Source: Prescottella agglutinans (GTDB lineage Bacteria; Actinomycetota; Actinomycetes; Mycobacteriales; Mycobacteriaceae). Taken from it: a stretch of DNA of 64,000 nucleotides. Shown piece by piece: positions 1 to 13,101 of the stretch (the stretch's first letter is position 1; each line of letters opens with the position of its first letter). A program made the position numbers and the translations under genes. Below the pieces are notes generated by a model. The model had not been told where the DNA came from and made no database searches. It was given only the letters and a program-made list of their open reading frames with translations. Location: positions 34,606-98,605 of the forward strand of contig NZ_RKLP01000016.1 in assembly GCF_004011865.1 (NCBI RefSeq), in the 5' to 3' direction.

Positions 1-797
1 TCGACGTCAACGGCGTAACGCAGGATCGCGATCGTGAACGGCACCATCGAGATCGCGAACCAGTTGCTGTCGTGGGCACGATCCTGCTCGAACGCCCACA
101 GTCCGTAGCAGATCACGACGGCGGTGGCCGACAGCGTCCACACGAACCGCAGGTAGGTGCCGGTGTAGTACTCGAGGGACTTGCGGATCTTCGCCCCGGT
201 GCGTTCGGCCAACTGCAGCTCGGCGTATCGCTTGCCGGCCGCCATGAACAGCGAGCCGAACGCCATGATCAGCAGGAACCACTGCGACAGCGGGATTTCC
301 GCGGCGACGCCACCGGCGATCGCGCGGATCAGGAAGCCGGACGAGACGATGCAGATGTCGAGCACGGCCTGGTGCTTGAGGCCGAAGCAGTACGCCAGCT
401 GGATCGCGATGTACACGGCCATGACGACAGCGAGCTGCCAGTTCGCGGCGAACGACAGCAGGATCGAGCCGGCGAGCAGGACGACCGCCATGCCGTACGC
501 GATGTTGACCGGCAGCACGCCGGCCGCGATGGGCCGGAAGCGCTTGGTCGGGTGCGCGCGGTCGGCCTCGACGTCCATCGCGTCGTTGACGAGGTAGATG
601 CCCGACGCCGCCATACAGAACACGACGAACGCGAGCGCAACCGGCAGCAGGACGTCGAGTTCGGTGACGGACCCGGCCGCGAGCGGTGCCGCGAGCACGA
701 GCACGTTCTTGACCCACTGGCGCGGGCGGACGGCCTTGACGATTCCGCCGGCCAGGGTCTTCGGGGGCCCGGTGACGACCGCCGGCTCCTCGCTCAT
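1..797 (-). CDS. ubiA: UbiA-family decaprenyl-phosphate phosphoribosyltransferase (partial, 3' end off window)
   Basis: Membrane prenyltransferase of the UbiA family. By position it is the DPPR synthase (Rv3806c type) that joins phosphoribose pyrophosphate to decaprenyl phosphate, the first step to the arabinose donor DPA. The reading frame opens MSEEPAVVTGPPKTLAGGIV and contains the NDAMDVEADRAHPTKRFRP stretch, which carries the UbiA Asp-rich NDxxDxxxD signature, followed by several hydrophobic segments. About 265 codons are present and the C-terminus runs off the left edge. Its ATG overlaps the stop of the upstream PAP2 gene by 4 bases (ATGA), so the two are probably translationally coupled. 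Confidence 0.93.
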   Translation of the reverse strand, partial: MSEEPAVVTGPPKTLAGGIVKAVRPRQWVKNVLVLAAPLAAGSVTELDVLLPVALAFVVFCMAASGIYLVNDAMDVEADRAHPTKRFRPIAAGVLPVNIAYGMAVVLLAGSILLSFAANWQLAVVMAVYIAIQLAYCFGLKHQAVLDICIVSSGFLIRAIAGGVAAEIPLSQWFLLIMAFGSLFMAAGKRYAELQLAERTGAKIRKSLEYYTGTYLRFVWTLSATAVVICYGLWAFEQDRAHDSNWFAISMVPFTIAILRYAVDV

Positions 798-1292
798 TTC
801 ACTCCAAACTTCTGCTCGGCCCGCAGCACGGCAGCCGCGGACACGGCGCCGAGTGCCGACCCGGCCAGGACGTCGGTCGGGTAGTGCACGCCCAGGACGA
901 GGCGCGAAAGCAGCATCGGCGGGACCAGTACCGCAGGCAAGGGTAGCCCGGTGAGTCGGCCGAGTAGCACCGCCGCCGCGGTGGTGGACGTGGCGTGCGA
1001 CGACGGGAAGCTCAGCTTGCTCGGCGTCGACACGTTGACCTGGACGGACGGGTCGTTCGGGCGGGGACGGCGGACGACGCGCTTGATGACGATCGATGCC
1101 GCGTGCGCGCCGACGGCGCCGACCGCGACACCAGCCCAGCGGCGGCGGCGCGGCTTGTCCAGCGCGGCACCGACACCGGCGACAGCAACCCAGCCCAGGG
1201 CGTGCTCACCGAAGTGCGACAGGCCGCGGGCCGCCTTGACGACCGCCGGCTTGGCGCCGATCGCGCCCTGGACGGTCTGCAGGATCCGGACC

Positions 1293-1309
<17 letters not shown>
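794..1309 (-). CDS. PAP2-family phosphatase (DPPR phosphatase candidate, Rv3807c type)
   Basis: A 171-residue membrane phosphatase of the PAP2/PA-phosphatase family. The three family motifs are visible: KRVVRRPRP, the PSSHAT loop with the catalytic His, and SRLVLGVHYPTD. In mycobacteria the gene in this position is proposed to dephosphorylate decaprenylphosphoryl-5-phosphoribose, the step after the UbiA-family enzyme. That role is inferred here from order and family. It overlaps glfT2 by 17 bases upstream and the ubiA-like gene by 4 bases downstream, so it is embedded in a tight leftward operon. Confidence 0.9.
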
Positions 1310-4411
<3,102 letters not shown>

Positions 4412-4453
4412 TCAAGCACCTGATACGCGCGCGCCCGCCTCCGCCCGCGCCTG

Positions 4454-5215
4454 CTACAGCCGGTCCGCGGCGTACGCCAGCATGGCGTCGCGCACGAAGG
4501 CCGCGGTGCCGGCACCGTGCCGGTCGTAGTTCTCCGCGAACCGCGGATCGGCCACATACATCTCCCCCAGGCCGGCGAACGCGTCGGCGCCGGGGCCACG
4601 GCCCTGCCAGCCCGCGGCCACCCACTCGTAGTGGCGTCGGGTGATCTCCTGCACCTCGGGCCCGTCCGGGGCGAGGCCCGCGGCGTGGGCGCGGCCGTAG
4701 TCGGCGGCGATGTCGAGTTGGCGCTGCCGGAAGCCGGACTTGTCGTCGTCGGACAGCGACCGCCACCACGTGTCGCTGCTCCGATACGCCTGCTCTCCCC
4801 ACCGCTCGATCACCTCGTCCTTGTAACGGGTGTGATCGAATCCGTCGAACATCTCTTCGGCCATCAGTGGCTCACCTCTCCTCGTCTTCTTCAGGGTCGT
4901 GCGCACCGACGCGATCTGACGCCCCAATCGGGCCTGCTCCTGCTCGAGCAGTTCGAGGTGGGTGTCCAGCGCGGTTGCGGCATCGGTCTCGCCGGCGAGG
5001 ACGTCGCCGATCGCGGCGAGCCCGAGCCCCAGTTCGCGCAGCAGCAGGATTCGCTGCAGCCGCACCAGGGCCGACTGGTCGTAGTACCGGTACCCGTTGG
5101 CGCCGATGCGGCTGGGCGCGAGCAAGCCGAGGCTGCCGTAGTGCCGCAGCGTCCGGCTGGTCGTGCCGGTGATCCGCGCCAACTGCTGGATCGACCATTC
5201 ACCGGTCCGGTTCAC
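4454..5215 (-). CDS. MerR-family regulator with TipAS effector domain
   Basis: A 253-residue TipA-like regulator. Residues 7-75 are a MerR winged helix (WSIQQLARITGTTSRTLRHY, then GYRYYDQ and LLLRELGL). A coiled dimerisation helix follows (about 80-115, HLELLEQEQARLGRQI). The C-terminal half matches the TipAS fold (MFDGFDHTRYKDEVIERWG, then RHYEW and a Tyr/Asp-rich helix), which in Streptomyces TipA binds thiopeptide antibiotics. The start is a GTG about 45 bases downstream of a perfect TTGACGC-A-GCGTCAA palindrome, so the gene is probably autoregulated. The ligand is unknown. Confidence 0.9.
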   Translation of the reverse strand: MNRTGEWSIQQLARITGTTSRTLRHYGSLGLLAPSRIGANGYRYYDQSALVRLQRILLLRELGLGLAAIGDVLAGETDAATALDTHLELLEQEQARLGRQIASVRTTLKKTRRGEPLMAEEMFDGFDHTRYKDEVIERWGEQAYRSSDTWWRSLSDDDKSGFRQRQLDIAADYGRAHAAGLAPDGPEVQEITRRHYEWVAAGWQGRGPGADAFAGLGEMYVADPRFAENYDRHGAGTAAFVRDAMLAYAADRL

Positions 5216-5259
5216 GGTGTCCCCCTCTCGAACGTTGTCGGTACACCCCAGCCTGCAGA

Positions 5260-5274
5260 TTGACGCAGCGTCAA
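5260..5274 (-). promoter_or_regulatory. MerR-type operator upstream of the TipA-like gene
   Basis: A perfect 15-base palindrome, TTGACGC-A-GCGTCAA on the plus strand. On the coding strand it follows CTTGACC, so it sits in the -35/spacer zone where MerR regulators bind and untwist promoters. The regulator's GTG start lies 45 bases downstream. Autoregulation is inferred from position. Confidence 0.65.
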
Positions 5275-5306
5275 GGTCAAGCCCGCTGCGACGGGAAGAC
5301 GAAAAC

Positions 5307-5339
5307 CGGGCAGGACCCCGCGCTGCGGAGTCCTGCCCG
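5307..5339 (-). terminator. Hairpin terminator after the SpoIID/LytB gene
   Basis: Inverted repeat CGGGCAGGAC / GTCCTGCCCG with a partly paired inner segment, 20 bases past the stop codon of the leftward SpoIID-domain gene. No long T-run is evident. Confidence 0.7.
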
Positions 5340-5359
5340 ATCGGTAATGCCCGGTGGAT

Positions 5360-7072
5360 CTAGGTGACGGCGCCGTCCTGCTGCGGCACTGGCTGCAGCA
5401 CCACGCTCGAATCGACGACCTGCGCACCCAGCGTCGGCGTCCACACGATCGTGCCGCCCGCGTAGGTCCGGAACTTGCCGGACTCGTCGACCAGCATCAA
5501 TTCCGGACCGGTGGGTTCACCGAGGTCTCCGGCAGCGCCCCCGAGCTCCCGGTACTTCGCGTCGATCGGCGACTCGGCGTCGGCGACGGGCTGATCGAGC
5601 GGTGCGGAGATCGGCAGCGGGATCGAGTCGATCGAACCCGGCGACAGTTCGGGCAGCGGCGGGAGCGGAGGCAGCGGGAGCGACTCGAGCGCCGACTCGA
5701 CCGAACCCGGCGTCAGCTCGGGCAGCGGCGGCAACGGGAGCGTCTCCAGCATTTCCAGCGAACCCGGCGGCAGCTCCGGCAGCGGCAGGCCCGGGATCGG
5801 TCCCGGCGCTCCCCCACCACCGACGGTGAACCAGTCCGACTTGAGGCCGAGCTTCCATCGCGCGTCGTCACCGGACGCCTCGACGGTGCGGGCCGACCCC
5901 ACGACCCGGACCCGGGTCACGCGGCCGCCGTCGGCGCCCAGGCCGTTGCGCCCGATCACCTCGAACGAGTGCAGTTCGCCGACACCGAACGCGTTCGCGA
6001 TCGCCCCGGCGGTGACGGTCTGCGTCCAGTTCCGGTTCGGCGAGGCGACGTCGCCGTCGTCGATCACGGCCGGGAAGACGCCGCCGGCGGTGTAGCCACC
6101 GGACGAGGACGAGAACTCGGCGGCCACGGTCTGGTTGCCCCGCTTGAGCACGGTGCCGGCGGTCGAGTTCACGGCGTCGGTGGTCCGGCGATCCTCACGC
6201 GCGGAACCGCCGTACACCTGGCAGGACTGGGTGTCGCAGGTCTGGGCGTAGCCGTAGCGGCGCTCGGCCGCGGCGTACGAGCGCGCCGCGATGGCCTGGG
6301 CGCGCAGCGCCTCCCGGCCACCGGAATCGGCCCACGACGGAACCGACTCCGCCGGCACGACGCCGTAGAGATAGTCCTCCATCAGGACCCGGTTCACGGT
6401 CCGCCAGGCGCCGTTGCCATCGCGCAGCGCGCCCATCGCGCCGCGATACGGGACGTTGCCGTCGCACATCCGCAGATGTTCGTTCGACGGACGGCTGCCG
6501 CCCATGTTCACCGGGTCGACCCACGGGGCATTGGTGGAACCACGCCAGATCTCGCGGCCGCCGCACCCTTCGGTGACGACGACGTCGGCGCCACCGGGCT
6601 TCGGGGTCAGGTGCGCGGCCGAGTTCGCCCCGAAGAAGCGACCGGCCACGTTCAATCCGGCCGGGGAGTAGACGTCGAGTCGCTTGTCGTCACGGCCGAT
6701 GAGTCGCACGCCGACCCAGGGGTCGTCGACGCGCCCGAGCGTCGTGTTGCCGTAGTAGTGCCCGACGATGCGTTCGGCGGACCAGCCCTGGTTCTTCGCG
6801 TATCCGTACGCGCCGTACTGTCCCATGCCGCGCCCGTGCCCGTAGCCGTGCCCGTTCAGCGTGATCGGCGTTTCCGCGGCGACGACGGGTGCGATCTCCG
6901 GGTTGGCGCCGCGGTCGGTCACGAGCAGGCCCACCGCGGCGCCTATGGCGAGCGCCGGCGCGAGACCGAGTGCGACGGCCTTGGGGAGCGATGTGGACGG
7001 GCCGGCGATGAATCGCTTCCGGCGGGTTCGGACACCACGATTCACGATCGTGCGGAGGCGGGGTTTCGCCAT
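5360..7072 (-). CDS. Secreted SpoIID/LytB-domain cell-wall protein with Pro/Leu linker and LGFP-like tail
   Basis: A 570-residue exported protein. Residues 32-52 are a single N-terminal hydrophobic segment (signal anchor). Residues 70-90 hold a Gly/His/Tyr motif (GHGYGHGRGMGQYGAYG), and the SpoIID core is near 215-330 with DYLYGVVPAESVPSW, carrying the Glu that is catalytic in SpoIID, and AQAIAARSYA. SpoIID-type domains are lytic transglycosylases acting on denuded peptidoglycan. Residues about 425-490 are Pro/Leu-rich near-repeats (LPLPPLPELTPGS-like). The last 60 residues, with LGEPTGPE, resemble an LGFP unit. A GAGGAG ribosome site precedes the ATG. The gene is divergent from the amidase and shares a 381-base regulatory gap with it. 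Confidence 0.85.
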   Translation of the reverse strand: MAKPRLRTIVNRGVRTRRKRFIAGPSTSLPKAVALGLAPALAIGAAVGLLVTDRGANPEIAPVVAAETPITLNGHGYGHGRGMGQYGAYGYAKNQGWSAERIVGHYYGNTTLGRVDDPWVGVRLIGRDDKRLDVYSPAGLNVAGRFFGANSAAHLTPKPGGADVVVTEGCGGREIWRGSTNAPWVDPVNMGGSRPSNEHLRMCDGNVPYRGAMGALRDGNGAWRTVNRVLMEDYLYGVVPAESVPSWADSGGREALRAQAIAARSYAAAERRYGYAQTCDTQSCQVYGGSAREDRRTTDAVNSTAGTVLKRGNQTVAAEFSSSSGGYTAGGVFPAVIDDGDVASPNRNWTQTVTAGAIANAFGVGELHSFEVIGRNGLGADGGRVTRVRVVGSARTVEASGDDARWKLGLKSDWFTVGGGGAPGPIPGLPLPELPPGSLEMLETLPLPPLPELTPGSVESALESLPLPPLPPLPELSPGSIDSIPLPISAPLDQPVADAESPIDAKYRELGGAAGDLGEPTGPELMLVDESGKFRTYAGGTIVWTPTLGAQVVDSSVVLQPVPQQDGAVT

Positions 7073-7453
7073 ACTGCGCTCCTCATCACTGAAGTCCGGG
7101 ACATCGTTCGAGATCCGGGGCGGTAACGGCTGGGTGGATCACGGGCGAAGAACGGAATGGGCGCCGCGACCCACCTGTCTAAAAGGCTCAAGCTTAGGTT
7201 GAGCGTTATGGATGTTGCGACTAGTGTGGCAACAGTGACTGGTGTTGGCAACATCTGCCACATAAGTAACTGCAGTCACATCGGTAACATAAGCATCACA
7301 AGTTGCAGACATCCTCGGATGAACCCTGGACGCGAATCCCGGCCAGCGCCCAGGATTCAGTCCGAACCCCGACCCCACCGGGATCGGTCCGGCCGAAAGG
7401 TCGCTCGCAGCGCACGAAGACACCCCGCGCACTGAACACGAGGAGAATTCGCC
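7073..7453. other. Divergent intergenic region between the SpoIID gene and the amidase
   Basis: This 381-base gap is less GC-rich than its surroundings in the 7190-7310 part. It holds an inverted repeat TGTTGC-N10-GCAACA (7213-7234), a TGTTGGCAACA near-palindrome (7243-7253) and a 9-bp-periodic tandem array (7248-7310). No RNA gene or ORF of its own is supported. Confidence 0.6.
7248..7310. promoter_or_regulatory. Seven-unit tandem 9-bp array, MtrA-box-like
   Basis: The units are GCAACATCT, GCCACATAA, GTAACTGCA, GTCACATCG, GTAACATAA, GCATCACAA and GTTGCAGAC. The G[TC]MAC core recurs every 9 bases in most units. MtrA sites described in mycobacteria are 9-bp direct repeats around GTCACA, and MtrA controls peptidoglycan hydrolases, which is what both flanking genes encode. 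The assignment is inferred from spacing and core only. The array ends 143 bases before the amidase start. Confidence 0.55.
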
Positions 7454-9496
<2,043 letters not shown>

Positions 9497-9515
9497 TCGT
9501 CACTCCCGACGACGG

Positions 9516-9562
9516 AAAACGCCGCTGCCCCTCCACGAACTGTGGAGGGGCAGCGGCGTTTT
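9516..9562. terminator. Bidirectional terminator between the amidase and HAD genes
   Basis: A perfect 21-base stem (AAAACGCCGCTGCCCCTCCAC and its complement) with a five-base loop lies between two convergent genes. It has A-runs on one side and T-runs on the other, so it can act in both directions. Confidence 0.92.
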
Positions 9563-9567
9563 CGGGG

Positions 9568-10392
9568 TCAGTCCGCCCAGATGCGTTCGAGGACCCGGGC
9601 GACACCGTCGTCGGAGTTGGTGGACGTGATCTCGTCGGCCGCGGCCTTCGCCTCCGGATGCGCGTTCTCGACGGCGACACCGAGACCCGCCATGGACAGC
9701 ATCGGGATGTCGTTGGGCATGTCGCCGAACGCGACGATCCCCGACTCGGCGACCTCGAGTCGCCGCGCCACGAGCCGCAGCCCCGACGCCTTGGTCACGC
9801 CGGGCGCCGACACCTCGATCAGGCCGTTGTTCGTCGAGTAGGTCAGGTCCGCCCGCTCCCCCACCAGGGGTCGCAGCTTCGCGGCCATGTCCGCGCTGCT
9901 CGCGCCGGGGATGCGGATCAGCATCTTGATGGCCGGCGCGGACAGGATGTCCTCGGGGGCCATCTCGGTGTGGTCGGGGTTGAGCCACGCGTGCTCGTAC
10001 CCCGGCGCGCTGACGAACTGGGCGGTGGCGGTGTCGTGCGCGGTGGCCCCGACCCGTTCGGCCGCGAGGCCCGCGCCGGGAAGCTCGTAGTCGACCAGGT
10101 CGGCGAGCCAGGCGAGGGTCTCGACGGGGAGCGTCGCGGCCTCGAGCACACGGTCGGCCTCCGAGTCGTAGAGGACCGCGCCGTTCGCGCACACCGCGAG
10201 CGGCGCGAACCCGAGCCCGTCGACCACGGGGCCGAGCCAGCGCGGCGGTCGACCGGTGGCGAGGACGAACGGGGTGCCGGACGCGACGACGGTCCGCACC
10301 GCCTCGCGGGTCCGGGCGGTGACGCGTTCGTCGTCGTCGATCAGGGTGCCGTCGACATCGCTGGCGACGAGGCTGGGCAGTTCGGGGCGCAC
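9568..10392 (-). CDS. Cof-type HAD-superfamily phosphatase (Rv3813c type)
   Basis: A 274-residue cytoplasmic HAD hydrolase of the Cof/YidA subfamily. Motif I is VASDVDGTLIDDDERV (nucleophile Asp12, acid Asp14), motif II is LATGRPP, a Lys lies in the C-terminal core, and motif IV is FGDMPNDIPML. The C2B-type cap covers about residues 85-190. Substrates of this subfamily are diverse sugar and nucleotide phosphates and none can be picked here. It is convergent with the amidase, and its synteny partner in mycobacteria sits in the same place. Confidence 0.9.
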   Translation of the reverse strand: MRPELPSLVASDVDGTLIDDDERVTARTREAVRTVVASGTPFVLATGRPPRWLGPVVDGLGFAPLAVCANGAVLYDSEADRVLEAATLPVETLAWLADLVDYELPGAGLAAERVGATAHDTATAQFVSAPGYEHAWLNPDHTEMAPEDILSAPAIKMLIRIPGASSADMAAKLRPLVGERADLTYSTNNGLIEVSAPGVTKASGLRLVARRLEVAESGIVAFGDMPNDIPMLSMAGLGVAVENAHPEAKAAADEITSTNSDDGVARVLERIWAD

Positions 10393-10467
10393 CGGGCCAT
10401 TGTGCCCCCATCGGGTGGCACCACGCCGACGGGAACGCGCAGATGAGCGCTAGCTCACGACGCGCGG

Positions 10468-11220
10468 TTACTTCCCCTCGGTCTCCTTGCGTCGCGCGGC
10501 CTTGGCCTCGGCCTCGGCGGCGTCCATCTTGTTCGCTTCCTCGAGCGTCGGCGCCCCACCGCCGAGCCGGGCCGGCACCCAGTACTCGCCGGCCGGGTGC
10601 TCGTAGTTGGCCTGCACGCCGCGCAGCAGTTCTTCCATGCGGCTGTGCAGCAGCGTCGTCATCTCGGAGGCCGGTTCGAACGGCGCGATCGGCTCGCCGA
10701 CGGCGATGGAAATCGGGGTGTTGGTCCGGCCCAGACGCTTCGGGTAGCCCTTGGTCCACACCCGCTGCGATCCCCAGATCACCATGGGGATCACCGGTGT
10801 ACCCGATTCGATCGCCATCCGTGCGGCCCCCGACTTGAACTCCTTGAGTTCGAAGCTGCGACTGATCGTCGCCTCCGGGAACACGCCCACCAGTTCGCCG
10901 TCGCGCAGCGCCTGCACGGCCGCCCGGTACGAGTCGCCGCCGGCGGCCCGGTCGACGGGAATGTGCTTCATCGCCCGCATCATCGGTCCGGAGATCTTGT
11001 GGACGAACACGTCCTTCTTCGCCATGAAGCGGATGTAGCGCTTGACCGCACGGGCCGGCAGGCCGGCGTAGGTGAAGTCCATGTAGCCGGTGTGGTTGAT
11101 GGCCACCACCGCACCTCCCGTCGCGGGAATGTGCTCCGCGCCGGTGACGGTGAACTTCAGCCCCTGGCCTGCGAACACGCCGCGGGCAACTCCGATGATC
11201 GTTCGGTAGAAGGGTTCCAC
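10468..11220 (-). CDS. PlsC-type 1-acyl-glycerol-3-phosphate acyltransferase
   Basis: A lysophospholipid acyltransferase family member, 250 residues from the chosen GTG start (MEPFYRTIIGVARGVF). The open frame continues 26 codons further upstream, but those residues look non-native. Acyltransferase motifs are present: block I INHTGYMDF (the HX4D catalytic pair appears as H-T-G-Y-M-D), block II around MAKKDVF, block III GVFPEATISRS and block IV GTPVIPMVIWG. It likely makes phosphatidic acid or acylates an envelope lipid. M. tuberculosis has three such genes here (Rv3814c-3816c), but only one is seen here. Confidence 0.88.
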   Translation of the reverse strand: MEPFYRTIIGVARGVFAGQGLKFTVTGAEHIPATGGAVVAINHTGYMDFTYAGLPARAVKRYIRFMAKKDVFVHKISGPMMRAMKHIPVDRAAGGDSYRAAVQALRDGELVGVFPEATISRSFELKEFKSGAARMAIESGTPVIPMVIWGSQRVWTKGYPKRLGRTNTPISIAVGEPIAPFEPASEMTTLLHSRMEELLRGVQANYEHPAGEYWVPARLGGGAPTLEEANKMDAAEAEAKAARRKETEGK

Positions 11221-11277
11221 AGTGAGCAGCGTAGTCGGCGCCGCGTGATCGAGAGCACTTCGCGCCCCCCGAAGACG

Positions 11278-11312
11278 ACCGGTCCCCTGCCGGGTCACGG
11301 CAGGGGACCGGT
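11278..11312 (-). terminator. Terminator of Ig-like gene 1
   Basis: A perfect 15-base stem (ACCGGTCCCCTGCCG and complement) with a five-base loop GGTCA, 16 bases past the stop of the leftward gene. Confidence 0.88.
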
Positions 11313-11327
11313 TATCCGGTTCGTGGA

Positions 11328-12848
11328 TCAGGACCCGAACAGCGGGGTGATGCTGTCGAGCGATCCGGCGCTACCGGTACCTGCGCCACCGTCCTGGTTG
11401 GTGACCTGGACGGTCTGCGGCGCCGACGACGAACCGGTGACACCCGATCCGCCGGAGTAGACGGCCACGAGCTCGTGCGTACCGGCCGTGGTGAACGTGT
11501 AGGTCAGCGTCGCGGTACCGCCGGAGAGCGGCTGCGGCGTCCCGATCGCGGTAGTGCCGTCGTAGAACTGCACCGTCCCCGGAAGCGTCGCAGCGCCGGC
11601 GACCTGTGCCGACAACTGGACCTGCTGCCCCACCGTCGCGTTCGCGGGCGCGGTGAGCGTGGTCGACGTGGTGACGTCGTTCGGTGCCGGATCCGTCACG
11701 AGGACCGTGCGCACCGGCGAGGTGGAGCCGACGAATCCACTGCCCGGGTTGAAGATCGCGACGATGTTGTGCGTTCCCGTGGCCGTGAACGTGTGCTGCA
11801 GGCTCGCGCCGCCACCGGACACCGGGACCGGGGCGCCGATGTCGGCGCCGTTGTCCCGGAACTGCACGGTGCCGGTCGCGTTCGCCGGCGTCACGGCCGC
11901 CGTCAGCTGCACGGACGTGCCGGTCTTGGCGTCGGTCGGCACGGTCAGCGCGGTCGAGGTCGCCACGTCGGGCGCGGTGACGGCGACGGTCTGCGGCTCG
12001 GACGTCGACGACGCGAAGGTGGACGTCCCGGTGAACACGGCGGTGACGGTGTGCGGACCCGTGGCCGTGAACGTGTGCGAGGTGGTGGCGAATCCACCCG
12101 AAACCGATACCGGCGCACCGATGTCGATGCCGTTGTCCCGGAACTGCACGGTGCCGGTCGCGGTGGACGGGGTCACGCTCGCGGACAGGGTGACCGGGGT
12201 GCCCGTCACGGCGGTGGCCGGAGCGGAGACGTTGGTCGTCGTCGCGCGGGGATCGACCTTCACGGCGAGTCCGGTCATCGGGTTGAAGTCCTGACGCGAA
12301 AGCGTGTAGGGCTTGAACGCCATGCCGGTACTGCGCGGACCCGGCTGGGCGTCGTCGGCCACCTTGTACGTGAACGTCAGTTCCGGCGTCTTGTTCAGGA
12401 GCCCGTTTCCGGGAATCAGACCCAGCGCGACCGGCGCGTCGGTCCACTTGAGCGAGACCGCTCCGTCGACCGAACTCTGCACGGCTGCACCGTCGTACAG
12501 CGACGGATTGTTGAGGTTTCCAAGGGCACTGCGCCACACGTTGCCGGTCACGCTCTGCAGCACGTATCCGGCCGGCGGGTAGTCGACGAGGTACTCGAGG
12601 TAGCGGTCGACGCCGCCGTTCGTCTTGAACGTGATGGTGGTGGTGACGGTCTCACCCGGGTGGGCAACAGCGGGCTCGACCTTCTTGGTCGCCACGATGT
12701 TGGAGGTGGTGACCGTCTGGGAGATCGGGTCCGCGGCGGCCGTGCCGGCCCCGAACACAACTTGACCGACGGCGGCGACGCTGACGGCCGTCGCACCGGC
12801 GACTACCGCCGCGGCGACGCGACGGCTGATGGAGCGAACCACAGGCAT
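11328..12848 (-). CDS. Ig-like repeat secreted protein 1 (head type B, 3 repeats)
   Basis: A 506-residue exported protein. Residues 1-39 are a signal peptide ending AGTAAAD. A type B head without cysteine follows (about 40-200: SQTVTTSNIVATKKVE, GGVDRYLEY, DYPPAGY, TGMAFKPYTLS). Three bacterial Ig-like repeats of about 90 residues come next (TGTVQFRDNGIDIG...HTFTATGPH pattern, Big_3_5-like). The tail is GTGSAGSLDSITPLFGS. The head closely resembles that of Ig-like protein 5. It is the last gene of the leftward array and is separated from gene 2 by a terminator and a 253-base gap. Function is unknown; adhesion or surface display is a guess from domain type. Confidence 0.85.
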   Translation of the reverse strand: MPVVRSISRRVAAAVVAGATAVSVAAVGQVVFGAGTAAADPISQTVTTSNIVATKKVEPAVAHPGETVTTTITFKTNGGVDRYLEYLVDYPPAGYVLQSVTGNVWRSALGNLNNPSLYDGAAVQSSVDGAVSLKWTDAPVALGLIPGNGLLNKTPELTFTYKVADDAQPGPRSTGMAFKPYTLSRQDFNPMTGLAVKVDPRATTTNVSAPATAVTGTPVTLSASVTPSTATGTVQFRDNGIDIGAPVSVSGGFATTSHTFTATGPHTVTAVFTGTSTFASSTSEPQTVAVTAPDVATSTALTVPTDAKTGTSVQLTAAVTPANATGTVQFRDNGADIGAPVPVSGGGASLQHTFTATGTHNIVAIFNPGSGFVGSTSPVRTVLVTDPAPNDVTTSTTLTAPANATVGQQVQLSAQVAGAATLPGTVQFYDGTTAIGTPQPLSGGTATLTYTFTTAGTHELVAVYSGGSGVTGSSSAPQTVQVTNQDGGAGTGSAGSLDSITPLFGS

Positions 12849-13056
12849 TCCTCTCGAAGCATCGGAGAGCGGAACCCGGATGAAGACATGCCGGAACCAC
12901 GCTCAGGAGAACACGTTTGCCGAACTCGGCCTGCGTTCTCCCTCATCCGAACGCGTGCCGTGCCTCACCCCAACTGCCCCGACGAGTGAATTGCGCTCAC
13001 ACTGTAACGGCGAGCCCTGGATGCCGGACGCAAAACGATCGATTCCGTGAAAGCAC

Positions 13057-13088
13057 GCGAGGCCCCGGCCGAATGGCCGGGGCCTCGC
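13057..13088 (-). terminator. Terminator of Ig-like gene 2
   Basis: A perfect 14-base stem (GCGAGGCCCCGGCC and complement) with loop GAAT, just past the stop of the leftward gene. Confidence 0.88.
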
Positions 13089-13101
13089 TGTATGCAGTCC
13101 G

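Noticed and set aside
7073..7453. Cyclic-di-AMP (ydaO-type) riboswitch ahead of the amidase
   Set aside because: Considered because such switches precede actinobacterial wall hydrolases, but the needed paired helices were not found; the 9-bp periodicity explains the region better.
12960..13010. GlxR/CRP-type site (TGTGAGCGCAATTCACT on the minus strand) upstream of Ig-like gene 1
   Set aside because: The half-sites are 7 bases apart instead of the 6 in the TGTGA-N6-TCACA consensus and no promoter elements line up.
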